From: Morella rubra
Lineage: Eukaryota > Streptophyta > Magnoliopsida > Fagales > Myricaceae
Length of the DNA stretch: 64,000 nt
Reading direction: 5' to 3'
Assembly: GCA_003952965.2 (NCBI GenBank)
Contig: CM025852.1
Span: 27,511,448-27,575,447, forward strand
Part shown: one piece after another, positions 20,106-32,627 of the stretch
Layout of the letters: each line of letters starts with the position of its first letter
Position numbering within the stretch: the first letter of the stretch is position 1
Translations under genes and position numbers: made by a program
The notes under the pieces: generated by a model
Seen by the model: the letters and a program-made list of their open reading frames with translations, nothing else
Database searches by the model: none
Told to the model about the DNA's origin: nothing

Positions 20106-21551
20106 TAGAGGTGATCAAAACCAGAAGACCGACCGGACCGGACCGTTTTTGTAGTTTTTGCAAATTAAATCCGGTCCGGTCCGGACCGGATTTTATAAAC
20201 CGGATAATGCGGTCCGGACCGGACCTGACCGCATTATATAATTTTTTTTTTTTTTTATAAAAAAAAAAAACAGAATGGCAAGCTATTTTTATCTTAAAAC
20301 TCATATTCAATCAAAATCAATAAATCATCCATTTTTTACGTTAACTTTACAATTCAATAATCATTTAGAAATAATACTAACAATTTTTTCAACTTAAATA
20401 GGAATTGTATGTCTTATAAAATATCACGTGCTATTTATTTATACATATATTGATGATAAGAGTTAAATGAATTCACATTTTTAAGTCTTTAAATGAATTC
20501 ACATCTATAAGTCTTAAATGAATTCACATTTTTAAATTAATAAGCAAACTATGGTAGGAGTTAAATGAATTCACATATTTAAATTAATGAGCAAACTATA
20601 GTAGGAGTTAAATGAATTCACATTTTTAAGTCTTTAAATCAATTCAAATATTTAAATTAATAAGCAAACTATAGTAGTAATTAAATGAATTCATATTTTT
20701 AAGTCTTTAAATGAATTTACATCTTTAAGTTTTTAAATGAATTTTACAGTCTTTAAATGAAGTCTTAAATGAATTCATTTAAATTAATAAGCAAACTCAT
20801 TTTTAGTCTTTAAATGTCTATTATAGTTAAATGAATTCACATTTTTAAATTAATGAGCAAACTATAGTAGGAGACTAGGAGTTAAATGAATTCACATTTT
20901 TTAAGTCTTTAAATGAATTCATATTTTTAAATTAATGAGCAAACTATAATATTAGTTAAATGAATTCATATTTTTAAGTCTTTAAATGAATTCAAATTTT
21001 CAAATCTTTAAATGAATTCACATATTTAAATTAATGAGCAAACTATAGTAGGAGTTAAATGAATTCACATTTTAAGTCTTTAAATCAATTCACATATTTA
21101 AATTAATAGGCAAACTATAGTATAGTTAAATGAATTCATATTTTTAAGTTTTAAATGAATTTATATCTTTAGTCATTTACATCTAAGTCTTTAAATGAAT
21201 TCACATCTTTAAATTAATAAGCAAACTATAGTAGGAGTTAAATGAATTACATTTTTAAGTTTTAAATGAATTTACATATTTAAATGAATGAATAAACTAT
21301 AGTATGAGACTATGAGTTAAATCAATTCACATTTTTAAATTAATGAGCAAACTATGGTAGGAGTTCACTTTTTTTTTTAATCTCAAAATTTAAAAATGTG
21401 TGTTGAAAATGGAAAAAAAAAAAAAAAACGAAAAAATGGAAAAAAAATTGAAACCGGACCACTTAAGTGGACCAGACTTATCAGAGTCGGATCCGGTCCG
21501 GTCCGGTCCTTTATTTTAGTACCGGACCGGATTTCCGATCTTGCAGCCCTA
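20106..21551. mobile_element. hAT-like non-autonomous element, left copy
   Basis: The outer end is TAGAGGTGATCAAAACC. The inner end read inward on the minus strand is TAGGGCTGCAAGATCGG. These TAGRGNTG-type ends fit hAT elements. The 8-bp flanks ACCTTTGC and ACCTCTAC agree at six of eight positions. Each subterminal region has blocks of CCGGACC-type repeats and the middle is a minisatellite. There is no transposase. Confidence 0.65.
20440..21365 (+). repeat. AT-rich minisatellite inside hAT-like element
   Basis: Degenerate tandem units built from TTAAATGAATTCACAT, AAGTCTTTAAATG and GAGCAAACTATAGTAGGAG, with composite periods of about 30-90 bp. Almost every unit contains the palindrome TGAATTCA. 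The mirror array (about 45,100-46,100) differs in unit order and number. Confidence 0.8.
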
Positions 21552-22041
21552 ACCTCTACAGTCGTTAAAACCTTTTGACATACAGAAATGAAAATTAATA
21601 GTTGATAATTGGATAATTGGCAAAGCGCAATATTGTTAGAAAGAAAATTTTGTTGCACTGAAAGAAAATCACGACAGACCACTGAAATTTAAAGACTTGC
21701 TTGGTTGATAATAAAATCATTTTTTTTGTTATTTTTTGGGTTACTATTAAGAAATGCACTAATAGATCAAAAGGATGAGGACGGAAACTTTCCAACAATT
21801 TCAGCTTATTATAACATATGCAGCAACCCTGCAGTAGAATTCAAACACTTACAACTTATATATAAGAGTTTCAGCTTATTATAACTGCGTATGCAGTGTC
21901 CCTACAGTAGAATTCAAATACTCTGCTCACACTCAACAAACTCACTCATTACAAATTCTTTAGCAAGAAAACAACTCCAGCAACTAGTCCAGCAAGAATC
22001 TTACCAGCAGCTCAGTACAAATACTCCAGCAATAATAGAAT
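21552..22041 (-). other. 3' flank of gene F
   Basis: Contains the type-1 downstream block (AAAGACTTGCTTGGTTGAT) and the roughly 76-bp doublet with GAATTCAAA. No separate gene. Confidence 0.5.
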
Positions 22042-22581
22042 TTAGATAAAGAGATCCAGAGTACTGAAAAAATGAGACAGATGAGAAAAGGCAAGTACTA
22101 AAGCGAGCATTGAGCCATGAACATCAAAAGTCAAACCGTTTAACTTTTTGTATGCTTTAACCATGCAGCCTCTGACCTCCTCGCAACTTTCACACCTCAA
22201 TGCAAAAATCCTGATGGTATCTCCTTCGTGAAGCACCTTCTGATCACAAGCAAATTCTTTCCACCGTTTTCCTCTGAGAAAATATTTATTACCTCTGTGA
22301 AAATGCATTTTTTTGAAGTTTCTTCCTTCGTCAAAGAATGAAAAATCCGCTTCAAGCACATTATGTTTGTCTTCGCTCGATGTATAAAACCCATGAGAGT
22401 CTGTTATGTCACTTTGTGACAATTTCTTCTCCAACAACAGGTTTTCAGGACCATACTTAACTTTTTTAGTATCCTGACATGTAGGACACTGATCATGGCC
22501 TTTCCCGAGAGGAAAAATATAATGACCTGCAACTGCCGGTATTGCACCCAAGGCCAAATTCAGGTTTACCCTGTCTGTCAT
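22042..22581 (-). CDS. B3-like protein with CxxC knuckles, type 1 (gene F)
   Basis: Predicted 179 residues from the ATG used in sister genes. The translation is identical to gene I. Knuckles CPTC (32-35) and CESC (130-133, plus Cys 139) flank a B3-like core: EKKLSQSDIT, SHGFY, FSFFDE, FHRGNKYFLRGKRWKEFA and HEGDTIRIFAL. The stop found after LTFDV in B is lost, and about 26 mostly hydrophobic residues follow. Upstream, on the minus strand, a second ATG (near 22,790) opens a frame that could splice in phase to this exon (see gene I). The perfect identity with I despite flanking differences suggests recent duplication or gene conversion. Confidence 0.65.
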   Translation of the reverse strand: MTDRVNLNLALGAIPAVAGHYIFPLGKGHDQCPTCQDTKKVKYGPENLLLEKKLSQSDITDSHGFYTSSEDKHNVLEADFSFFDEGRNFKKMHFHRGNKYFLRGKRWKEFACDQKVLHEGDTIRIFALRCESCEEVRGCMVKAYKKLNGLTFDVHGSMLALVLAFSHLSHFFSTLDLFI

Positions 22582-23240
22582 TCCTGCAGTTGTCAAACTG
22601 GAATACAAAGAAAAGATGAGGTAAATATTGATATTTCAGCAGTAAAAACGTAAAGGACCGGTGAAAGGCCAATGATAAGTGCCTAAAAAAATATTTTCAC
22701 TAGGAGAAATGTACCTAAAATGAAGAATAAATAATAATGCGCTCCCAGCAACAGGTATATGTGTTTGTCTTTGTTGTGAAGTTCTGCCATGGATCAAGCT
22801 CGGGGTTGGTATTTATACTAGATGCTCGCACGAGCAAACTAAGTTCAACGTCAGCTTTCACACATCTATGCATTACTTTTCACAATCTTAGTGAGCTTTT
22901 GAATCCTACCAGTCAACATATCTATGCAGTACTTTAATTTCATAATCTTTTTAGTGAGCTTTTGAATCCTACTAGTCAACATATAAAGATTCTTCGATGG
23001 GTGTCTACGTCAACAACATTCTGTTGACATATATAGCCGAGAATCTGCAAATTTGATGAACAGAGGCACCAAGTTATGCTGCTGGCGGTGCAGCTTCGAC
23101 GTCTACCCAAGCCGTCTTTTTCTCAATAATTAGGAAATCATGAGATTCTTTTGAATATTCCATTATAAACATATCCCAGCTTGGTTGAAGAACTAGCTAG
23201 CGACAATGTGGGGGCAGTCACAAGAAATATGGCTCGTGGC
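22582..23240 (-). promoter_or_regulatory. Promoter and leader of gene F
   Basis: Mirror of 43,158-43,816. It contains a TATAAATA box (near 22,810-22,818, minus strand), the leader, and an upstream region also found at 880-1,300. No other gene is seen. Confidence 0.5.
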
Positions 23241-24463
23241 GGTGAAGAACAATTTTGTTGAGCACAAGAGTAAGATAAAAAGCAGTTTGAAAAACTCATA
23301 GATGGACTTGAGTTTGGGCTAAGAGGAAGCCCATTTTACGTTCCATAGAAAGTCAGCAAGAATGTTCTCTTTTTCGATTATCGGGCCGCATTCACCATTG
23401 ACCTCTCTTCAAACCCAATTAATGAGGTTCACATCTTCGTGTACGTATGCAGAATCATGTCCCACAAAGCGCGTTGATCAGATCACAAAAACAAAGAAAA
23501 ATGTACCATGTAATTAATGATATGATAGTCACGTGAATTAAAACTTTAATATAGAAAAATAATAATGATTCACCCCAATGGTTGAGTCTCTCCAACAGGC
23601 CAATTTTAATACTACATTTATATATATAGTTGTATATTTATGTTAATGGATGAAACGTCCAAAGTCAGATCTACAGAAAAACAAATAGAAGATTTTGAAA
23701 GCAGTAGATGGCTGTCTTCTTTGATTTTGAAAGAAGTAGATGGAACGTCCAAAGTCAGGTCCTTGTTCTTACAATCCGTTTCACTGAAAAAATATTTTTT
23801 ACTTTAAAAAAAAATAAAAACTACATAAATCTCAGGTTTGCATTGCCAAGCCTTTAGATTAAATTATGTTAAATAATATTATTTTATTATCTCCAGCTCA
23901 CACATATATATTGCAGTGCATGACTATGTGCCAACAATTAGTACTAGACTCCTGCACTTTCCATATTCTATCTATCGTCAGTGGTAGCTAGGTAATTCAT
24001 GACTTCAGAACTTCTTTACTCCTTTAATTTATCTATTTATATATAACGAGAAGCATAGCATGCATACACAGAAATAGTATTATAAATTTATATATATATT
24101 TGAGTCCGACCAGCTCAACGTCCTGCCGTTGATACAATTTCCAGAAATAATGTTATATATATGTTATTGTATGACCAACCAATTCCATAAAATGAAAGGA
24201 CGTCAGAATCTAATTGGATTGTGGAAATATTAAAATCTTTTTCTTTAATTATTAGAACCCAGTTATTCTTCGGAATCGATCACATGACTTCACCGGATCT
24301 TCCTTTTCTAGCTTGAAGCCGGAAAGAACGCCTATACTACAAGAGAGCGGAATTTTCTATTCAATGGCACATGATTATGCATTAATATTATATCACTTCT
24401 TTTCTGATCGAAATTCGCTCTTAGTCTCCAGAAATAATTCTAGAGCCAGCTAGCCCAAGCAAA
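23241..24463. other. Intergenic DNA, no gene seen
   Basis: AT-rich single-copy-like DNA, mirrored in the right arm. It holds a short CACACATATATAT microsatellite (about 23,900) that is expanded in the mirror. Confidence 0.5.
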
Positions 24464-24837
24464 GTGGCCAGTGCGCCAAACCATTTGCGGCCTTGTTGGA
24501 AGACTGAAGACTTGATCAGGGCCCTTCGTATGGAGTGCAAAGGTCAAGCGTCGTGGTCCATTCATTGGGTTCCTCGCCGCCTGAATCGTCAGGCCCATTT
24601 TCTTGCCCAGTGGGCTGCCCGTTTTGATATTTCTAGTTTTATTGATGTTGCCTGTATTCCTCGTTATATTTTACTCTGTGACTCGTTCGTGGTTTAGTTG
24701 TTTTTAATGCATGAGTTGTTTCCAGAAAAAAAAAAAAAAAAAAGTATGCGGGGTATGTACGGTTCCAACCCCTTGAATGCGTATGATTTTGAGTTTAAGA
24801 ATAAAGAAAGTTTTGATTAAAAAAATAAAATAAAACA
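24464..24837 (+). mobile_element. 5'-truncated LINE 3' end with RNase H tail
   Basis: The open frame 24,464-24,697 encodes the end of a plant LINE-type RNase H domain (RVT_3 family), with the typical WSIHWVPRRLNRQAHFLAQW signature. An A run at 24,727-24,745 and an A-rich tail at 24,820-24,837 follow. The reverse transcriptase and endonuclease parts are missing, as in most 5'-truncated LINE copies. The frame opens with GTG, so it is no longer a gene. Target duplications were not found. Confidence 0.7.
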
Positions 24838-25030
24838 ATTGCGTAGCTGTGTCAAAGAAAGATAGCTATACGATTTGGTATTTTTTTTTTCTACGCTGGA
24901 TTCAGTATATATTCTTATACAGGCACTCTCAGTTCCACTATTCTATTTTAATTTATAATTTTGACTTACTACACATCATGCTGATCTCAGCCATCATCGG
25001 CATAAAATGCTGCGGGTCACTAATTTACAT

Positions 25031-25165
25031 GGCGTTTGAAAATAAAATTTTGTCAAAATTTTAAGTATATGAATTAATAAAAAAGTGAGGATAGAGTAAA
25101 AACGTAAGGAGAGAAAAATTTTTATAATGATAATAAAATTTTAGTTTGTTAAACATCATATTAGA
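25031..25165. mobile_element. AT-rich MITE-like remnant
   Basis: A short block rich in AAAATTTT with a TTTGTTAAACATC end, similar in style to the elements at 2,273 and 8,809. Mirrored at about 41,210-41,345. Weak call. Confidence 0.3.
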
Positions 25166-25458
25166 TTCAGAAAAGAAAGAACTTGAACAGTGTAATATTA
25201 GTATTGCAGCAATGACAATTCGGAACTTTGAAACAATATCCTAGCTAGCAGCCAAACAGTATAAAATATAATATTATTACTCCTATTACTAGCTACAATC
25301 TATTTTTGATAACTAAAGTAATTAGTGCACCAAAGCTGAAGTAACTATCGATAGTAAGGCCTTCAACTTGAACAAATACAGCCGATCGATTGTCCTCCGT
25401 TCTCCATTTATTTCTGAAGATCATATCTTGCATGTCCTTTTCATGGATCAAATTGACA

Positions 25459-25604
25459 CAGCTTCGTGATTTTACTGGTTATTTTAAAAGAAAGAAAAAA
25501 GGATATTTAAGGCCAAAATATTTTCCTGAGCTAAGCTATTGGCTGTCCAAATAGTTGAACCACTCCAATCATGTAGCCTATGTCCTCCCCAGCGCATAAT
25601 TGGG
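25459..25604 (-). pseudogene. 3' end of a type-2 B3-like gene
   Basis: Minus-strand translation gives GEDIGYMIGVVQLFGQPIA then a stop, matching the C-terminus of genes A/G/H (GENIGYTIGVLQPFGQLIIV). It is followed by their 3' flank (GATATTTAAGGCCAAAA on the plus strand). The B3 core and both CxxC knuckles are absent. It is a relic of another family member caught in the arm. Confidence 0.7.
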
Positions 25605-27129
25605 TGAAGGCTTCATTTGGACATCGTGAAATTAGGTGAAATTTATGTCAGTTCCCTATAGGAGATAGCGGCTCAAAAACAGATGTCTAAAGACTAAAAT
25701 TTTAAATGAGAGTTTTTAATAATAACTTAATAATACAATAAATTAACATGTTACACACGAAATACAATACAAAATTTGCTCAATTTCATTCCCATTTTGT
25801 TTCGAATCATAAACATTATTAGGAAGTGTTTAGAGTTTCAATGTTTTTTTTTTAATTCGTTCAAGTCTTTCTTTACCTTAATTTATACCTCTCATAAAAA
25901 TAATTATATGTGATGGGCCTTCGACTTTATGTGTTTTTCGTATTGTTTACTTGAGAGAGATTCACATTGATTAGTTTAAATTTATCTTTTTTTTTTTCTT
26001 TTTTACATTAGAAGTGAGTGCAATGTTTTAAGCAGAACAAAAGTGTCAATTAGAGCTTCTTCTTTTTTTCGATTTTTTCACGTCTTTTATTATTATTCTT
26101 ATTTGTTTTTCAACAAAGCATACAAAGATATACTGTTTGGACCCTTCTTGGTTTTGGGGCTTAGGCAGCCGCTTCGCCAAACAGATGACTGGAAATTGAG
26201 CGGCAGATTCTGCTCATCAAGTTGACAAGCTCGAGGAACAAGAAACAAGTGAAATTTAGAAAGATTTAGGAAAAAAAAAAAAAGTGACAGAGCAATAAAT
26301 GGCACGATATTTTCTTCCTTCGTGAAATGCTTCAAATTTATATAATGTAATCCTTCTTTTAGTCCTACAATTTCTGCTCTAAGCCACGGTCAATGACTTC
26401 ACCGCTGGATCTCGAAAAGTGACGACCAACAATTTGTATCTAGATTGGATCACAAATAATTTCTGTCCCCTTTTTTTCCCTCCTTTAGAGGTTACAATAA
26501 ATTTCACTTGTGGACTAATGTAAAATCCAATAATATAAAATGGCTAAGAATTATGATACAAGGAATGATGTGCAGCAGAACATTACTTAAGGCTTCAACC
26601 CAATTGCATCCAGAAAGACTGTATTTGGCAGCTTGGCATATTCCTCTTTCATCTGATTGCTTCAGACGCTTAAATTGATGGGCTAATTAACATCATAGTC
26701 ACCGTCCAGGAAAAGAAAAAGATTGTACCTTCAGAAGATGCCCTGCTTATATCCAATCACCAATGCAATGCACCAGAATTGAAGTAACCTACTTAAGGTC
26801 ATGTTGTATAAAGACAAACAACTATTGTCCGGCATTCTCCCACAAAATAGAAAAGACAAGATATATAAGAATGACAAGTACTTCCCTAAACCTTTCAAGG
26901 TGCATTACTGAGATTAACTTTGGCCATCAATAAAGAAAACTAACGAGCTTCTAGATGCTGATTCCCTTTGCACAGATTGTTCTGGAGTCAGAGATTTGCT
27001 GCTTCAAAGATTTTTCATTAGTTTACATCTGATGCTTCGAGAAAACTGGGGAGAGCAGCTTCTCCAACTCCACGAAACTGAAACCAATTATCATATTTCT
27101 AGTAAGCACACTGCATCTAGTAATATGCA
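25605..27129. other. Intergenic DNA, no gene supported
   Basis: AT-rich with homopolymers. A short minus-strand frame near 26,590-26,655 reads like a protein end (KEEYAKLPNTVFLDAIGLKP then stop) with a possible splice acceptor before it. It is only about 21 codons long, so I leave it unassigned. Confidence 0.4.
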
Positions 27130-27370
27130 CAGGGGCGGAACCAGAGGGGTGTGAAGGGTGGCGGCCGACACCCATTGCTTCCCCAAAAAAAAATTTATAT
27201 GTAGTTTTTTTTAAAAAAAAAAAATATAGAAGATGGCCTATACCCATAGGCCCAGGCCAACTTGGAAAGACCCTTATTGAGCTTCGAGATATTAGAGATC
27301 TTGCAATAAAGATGGTCATTTCACCTTTAAAGTTCGACACTCTCGAATATTAATCCTGATTCCACCACTG
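27130..27370. mobile_element. Tip100-type hAT MITE, left copy
   Basis: A complete 241-bp element. Its ends are CAGGGGCGGAACCAG and, from the minus strand, CAGTGGTGGAATCAG (12 of 15 identical). It is flanked by a perfect 8-bp target duplication AATATGCA (27,122-27,129 and 27,371-27,378). It has no coding capacity and relies on a Tip100-like transposase elsewhere. Confidence 0.9.
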
Positions 27371-28496
27371 AATATGCACTGCAGCACTTGTACGAGATTT
27401 GGCCATGTAAGATACAATTTATAACAAGAAAATCTTCTGAAGCAACTCACATCTCATATTACGATAGGCTTCCTTTCTTTTTGTCAAGTATACGTCACCA
27501 TCTTAAGGTATACAGCTTGAAGTACTGTCTGCAAACGTTAGATAGGAAAAATTAAAGGGAAATGTACGGGAAAACACTTGGAAATCATCGAGTAAGCTAA
27601 CACATATCATAAGGCAGAGCAATAGTAAGCTTGTCAACCCACCCAGAAAACATGTACCAGAAGAATTTTTTGAAAGCTCAAAATGCTTGAAGAGTGGGAA
27701 TATTAGTCACAGCAAACATGAGTAGCAATTACCCCCCTCCCCAAACAAACCCATGAGTAGTGACATAATGATGCTTCCGATTAGCATACAAGGACTGAAG
27801 GCAACTTTTGTTGTTCAGACTTTGAACATGGCACGCAAGTGGGGCACCATGCACGCTGGGCATATACGCTGGGTATCCCTAAAGAACTCTAATAATACAT
27901 TTCACTACAGCTTCTTCTACTACTACATTTATCTTATTTTCCGTTTCTAATCTCAAGGCTGTAATGGAGATAACCTTAATTTTGTTTTGTGATGGCTCTA
28001 TTTACTATGGTTCCAACATTCCAGATGATAAACTTGTGCCCCCGGGTGCTGCTGAAAGCACAACAGTCATTCCACTTCCACTAAACATCAAAGCACCACT
28101 TAAGGACACTAAGAAAGCCACAATTACTGATTCATACGTGGAAGCACTGCTGGTTGTTTCATCACCACCGTCCTCCGAACCTTAAGAGAAGTGTCTTTGT
28201 TTTGCTGCTGCAAACCCTGTTCAAGCAAACCAGTAAAATTTTACTAGAAGCAAAGCAGCCTGGTAAAAAACGCAAGTACAAAGTGATAAGTAGCAGAAAT
28301 GAATATCAAACGTCAAAAGTGTATGGAAGACACACGCTTAAAAAAAAAAAAGAGGAAGACAGAGACCACTTAACTTTGTAGCTTACAAGAATAACAAACA
28401 ACCTCGAGAGAAAATTTATGAAACTGAAGTTCTTATTTCAACGAATTCTGCCAACAAACCTCAGGTGCGAGTTTCCTTTGGAATTTAAGGTCCAGT
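27371..28496. other. Downstream region of the left PAP pseudogene
   Basis: No gene supported. Both strands at 27,964-28,185 are open: the plus strand for 73 codons, the minus strand for a stretch rich in S, T, E and then hydrophobic residues. Neither has a recognisable motif. Mirrored at 37,885-39,011. Confidence 0.4.
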
Positions 28497-31400
28497 TCAG
28501 GTTGCCAAAGTGGTTGGTTCACAGCCATCATGCACACAAGCCAGGACATCTTTGTAGTCCCTTGTTATGGTGAAGGAGTCATAGACATTCCCGTCGCGGC
28601 TTTTCTTGTACTCGAAGAGCAGGGACGAGTGATTGAATGCTGTTAGTTTGACAAATCCAAAGTCATAATCTCTGTAAAGACTCCACTCGGTGTCGCTTGG
28701 CTGAAGTTTGATAGGTGGCTTCCTGCGCCTCCAACAACAACGTGAATTGTTCCATTCAAAGGGCCTGAATAATGAGATTTTTCTGTGTTGACGCATTGAT
28801 TCTACACCACCAGCAAATTAAACATAACACATCAATGTTATGGCGTTGAAGCTATCTGAACCTCAGAATAAAGTTATGGCAATTCAAATGAGGAAGACTT
28901 CAAAGCTAAACTAAACTTGGCTAACCAAATGACAGTGAGCTATATGAGTCGTATGATTTTCAGTAGCTCCAGGAAATTACTGACGTGTGTATGATGTATG
29001 CATGATGAACATTTTTAGATGCATGGATTCACAGATCATCAAGCCTGGTTGCCCAAACTTTATTGAACCTTTATAATCTTGCCGTTATCTATATACCTGG
29101 TATATGGGACACGTCCTTTCATAGTTATGGACATGGCCATAAAGGCAAGGTCCACCTTGTACTTTTGCCAAAGCTTTTGCAAGCTTTCCCTTCCCATGGG
29201 CTCTGCAAATGATCCCTCCAAGCCATAGAAGTAGTCAGAGGAATAGCCAAGGACACGATGAGCAGCAAAGATCAACCAAGGTTGTTTCTGTCTGTCTGCC
29301 GAAGCAAGGCAATGCTCGATGAATCTGTACTGTTCTGATCCCTCCCTCCAGTCATGCTCACCGTCGGCTATACAGAAGTGAAACATGCCAAAGTCGGTGG
29401 AGTACCTGCATATTCATAACTTTTAGTTTAGAAATTGGACACAAATGCTTAGAGTAAAAGGAACTATGCTACAGAAAAACAAAAGGCAGAAATGAAAATA
29501 ATGGACCAAACTGCCTTGTAGACAATTCTAATTGGACTCCTTACATGAGAGGTTTGTTTGTTTGTCCTGTTCCTTTTAGCCACATTCGTACAAGTAATAG
29601 GTGATATGTTCTTAAGAACAGTTAGAAGGAAAGCTTGCAATTTACCAAAACTTAGCTCTGTTTTCAGAGGGCACATAGAACATGGTTTCCGCCAGCACAC
29701 CACATTCCCAACCTGAATCCTTAGTATCATAGAAGGACCCAGTGTTTGAACAATCACGCTCATGATTACCACTGCAAGAGAAATAAGAAAGATTCTCTGA
29801 CCAGTATCATAATGAAAGGGTTCCACTTGCCAAGTGAATTGATCCCAGTGAGAGATATATCCATTTGCATAAGTAATGTCGCCAATATGCAGCACTATGT
29901 CAATGTTGTCCAGATCCTTGATGAGTTGGTCAGTGGTGTTCAGTGAACCTGGCTGATAATTGCTGTATTCATTAGAGACATCCCGCTCTGCCTGAAGGAC
30001 ATACAAAGAAAAGGTGACTGTTGTATGTGTGCATCAAGCATAAGAAACTCAATTGGCTGAAGTTCTATTTTTAATGAAACACTCAGAAACAAGCATAAAC
30101 ATTGTAGGGAAGGCTTGAATTTGAGCCTTGATGCCTAGCAATGGTCTCAAGCAACCTAAGTCGTTTAAGTATAGCCACATGCTTAGCATTCATGATGCCT
30201 TACACTATCTACAGGTGTGGTATTCAAGGTAGAATTGACCAAGATGAACAGGAACAATCTGAACTTATTCATGCACCCCTTTTGCAGGAGGATCAGGGTA
30301 ACATTACTAAAAGGACGGATGCATATGGCATATGCAGAGCAATAGCATGACCATTTAATTCAGTTTTGAAACATCCTCAAACACAGATGACAGTAACACT
30401 CTTCTAATCTGTTTTACAGCATCCTTGAGACTTTGCTCTGTGTCAAGAAAAGAGAACGAAAAGAAAAAACCTAGAGAATCTGAAAACAGTACATAATGAT
30501 GAGATCAGCTTAAAATAGATAAGAATCAAAGGCCGTTGACATCATTCTGTTTGCTAAAATCTACCACTATTATGTCGAATGTCATCACTTCATCTTTATG
30601 TTACGTGAGAAGCAAGGACGTTATTGATGTCTTATTTGAGATGTCCTGATGCTGCACCTGTGTGCTCAAGATAAGTAACAGGTTCATTTTCTTTTTTCTT
30701 TTCCTTATTAAACCTCTTACAGTCAATAGGATACTACCTTCCCCATGTCACCAAAAATTATAACACGCTGTAATGAGTTCTGTCCAGGATAGGGGGACGA
30801 CTTAAATGTATATAACTTGCTCCAGATACGTGATCCTTTAGATAAGATATGTCCCATCCTGTAAGTGTACCTGAAATAGATCATAACAACCTTCAGGACA
30901 GAGTCAATCTGTCATGATACTTCAAAGTCAAGGAAAGGGAATCTTGAAATGCCTACACAGAGTTCGGCCACAGCTCCTTTAAGAAACTTGTATGAATGAA
31001 ACCCGGATCACGCCAGCCAACAGTTCGTGCAGGTGAACCTGCAGATTAACATGGGAACTGCCTTATGCAAATGATACTGCATTAATTTCCCTTTCACGAT
31101 GCAACAGAGTCTATATAGTTAGAAGTATGAACTTTACCATGATGAAACCATGAGTAAATGAAATGGATCTTACGGCACAAAAGTTTCCACCATGATGCAC
31201 CCATGAGTAGAAGAAAGGGATCTTACCACACATGCTCCTTCGATCAAAGGACAACGTTCCAGCTGGGGTTTGAATTGCAGTTGCTCCCTTCAGACCCACT
31301 CAACGAATGGAACAGCTTCGCTTATGTCATAGCCACTTGTCCAGGTAACTGTCATCTGCATCAAAAAATTCTGCATGTATAAGTCGAATGTCACAGCAAG

Positions 31401-31825
31401 GCTAAAAAAAAAAAAAAAAAAGAATCCCTTAGTGATTCTAGGATTTGTAAAAGATTTACTAGCATCAAGTATGAAGCATGTGAAGATATACATTAACCAA
31501 ACGACTATTTCAAGAAGGACAAGTGAGAACTGTGATAGGGAATTATTGTCTTGAAAAAACAAGCCTCTCAGCATCAAACCTGTTGCTTCGGAATTCATGA
31601 TCAATGTCCATTCCGGCTTACTCAGAATATGGAATAAGAACTTTAGATCTGATTTTTTGACATGGATATTACTTTGGAACCCGTAATCCACATCTCCGAG
31701 AAGATTGGACATGGAACCATACTTACCTCATTCCAAGACTTCCCCTGAGCAAGGCGTAGATAGAGTGGTGCTTTAGGATTGGCAAACGAAATGTAGTTTG
31801 AAACTGCTACTAGTTTTGGCTGCAA
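28497..31825 (-). pseudogene. PAP: Purple acid phosphatase (PAP1/PAP27-like), left copy
   Basis: Eight exon blocks on the minus strand: 31,727-31,825, 31,227-31,355, 30,957-31,038, 30,738-30,870, 29,818-29,991, 29,646-29,771, 29,097-29,405 and 28,497-28,801. GT/AG borders fit except at the deleted fifth-exon edge. All five metal-site motifs of the metallophosphoesterase fold remain readable: GDMG, GDITY, GNHE, AAHR and GHVH. Plant members of this clade are secreted PAPs of about 600 residues. Here roughly the first 150 residues (N-terminal domain) are missing. Lesions: a base lost in the FVEWG run of exon 2, a deletion at the exon 5/6 border, one base lost before YGHVH in exon 7, and one base lost near ATPEWS in exon 8. 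Exons 3 and 4 are intact, unlike in the right copy. Confidence 0.9.
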
Positions 31826-32228
31826 TACTCGGTGAAATAATATTGTTCGTGATCAGACGGTGTAGATCCTGACCTAAGCAATATTGGCGTAAACAGGTGG
31901 AATATTTAAGGTTCCATATATGTGCATATATTGACCTAATTGGCATTGTAAACTAATTAAAGAGTGTCCAGGTGATCGTGCATGATGCATTTGGCCCAGT
32001 AAAATGTTGTGGCTTAATTCTATAATTTTTCGTTAGTACATTAATTAATCTATGCTCGCAGCCATAGTCAGCGTCTCATGACGACGACGTTCGGAAGGAT
32101 TATATTAATTATATCATAGCTTCGTGATTCACTGGTTATTTGAGAAATAAAAGGATTATTTTAAAACAAGATATTTAAACCACTTAGAAAATAACTAAGG
32201 ATATTTAAGGCCAAAAGATTTTCCTGGG
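31826..32228 (-). other. Short spacer between PAP copy and gene G
   Basis: 3' flank of gene G, also present beside A, E and H. The break with PAP sequence at about 31,826 marks where a PAP fragment was joined to the B3 unit. Confidence 0.6.
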
Positions 32229-32627
32229 CTAAACTATGATCAGCTGTCCAAATGGTTGAAGCACTTCGATTGTGTAGCCTATGTTCTCCCCACAACTTGG
32301 GCAGCTCAGCCTGTAGAAAGTCACTGTACGTCCTTCGCTTATAAGATATTCCTTCGCACGAACGAATTGGCTCCACTTTCCGGTGAGAATATATTTTCTT
32401 CCTCTTCGACATAAGCGCGTTTCCCAGGGGTTGTTCTGAACGTCAAAGAAAAGCAGAATAGAATCTCCATTCTCATTTGCAAGCTGTCCTCCGCACAATT
32501 TCACTGCATCGTTCTTTGGTATATAAGCTCCATGGTCTCCTTGTATGTCTTCTTGCGACAGTTTCTTCTCAAACACTTTTCGAAACTTGACAGTCTCACG
32601 GCTACATATCGGGCATGTTGCGCGCAT
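32229..32627 (-). CDS. B3-like protein with CxxC knuckles, type 2 (gene G)
   Basis: 132 residues, identical to H except K for Q at residue 22. It starts at the ATG before CPIC (Cys 5 and 8). The B3-like core spans about 19-107: LSQEDI, HGAYIPKND, LLFFDV, W68, the KYILTGKWSQFV strand and EGRTVTFY. It closes with CPSC (109-112) and a hydrophobic tail. Compared with A it has R2, FDVQNN, T70, I80 and E121. It is transcribed away from the palindrome centre, with a TATA box at about 33,150-33,160 and a doubled leader at about 32,934-33,060. Probable DNA-binding protein; no experimental role known to me. Confidence 0.7.
   Translation of the reverse strand: MRATCPICSRETVKFRKVFEKKLSQEDIQGDHGAYIPKNDAVKLCGGQLANENGDSILLFFDVQNNPWETRLCRRGRKYILTGKWSQFVRAKEYLISEGRTVTFYRLSCPSCGENIGYTIEVLQPFGQLIIV

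Noticed and set aside
20440-21365. Possible CRISPR-like or centromeric array
   Set aside because: Units are degenerate, directly adjoining, without unique spacers, and bounded by transposon ends.
26590-26655. Short terminal-exon-like frame (KEEYAKLPNTVFLDAIGLKP)
   Set aside because: Only about 21 codons, upstream exon not found, chance cannot be excluded.
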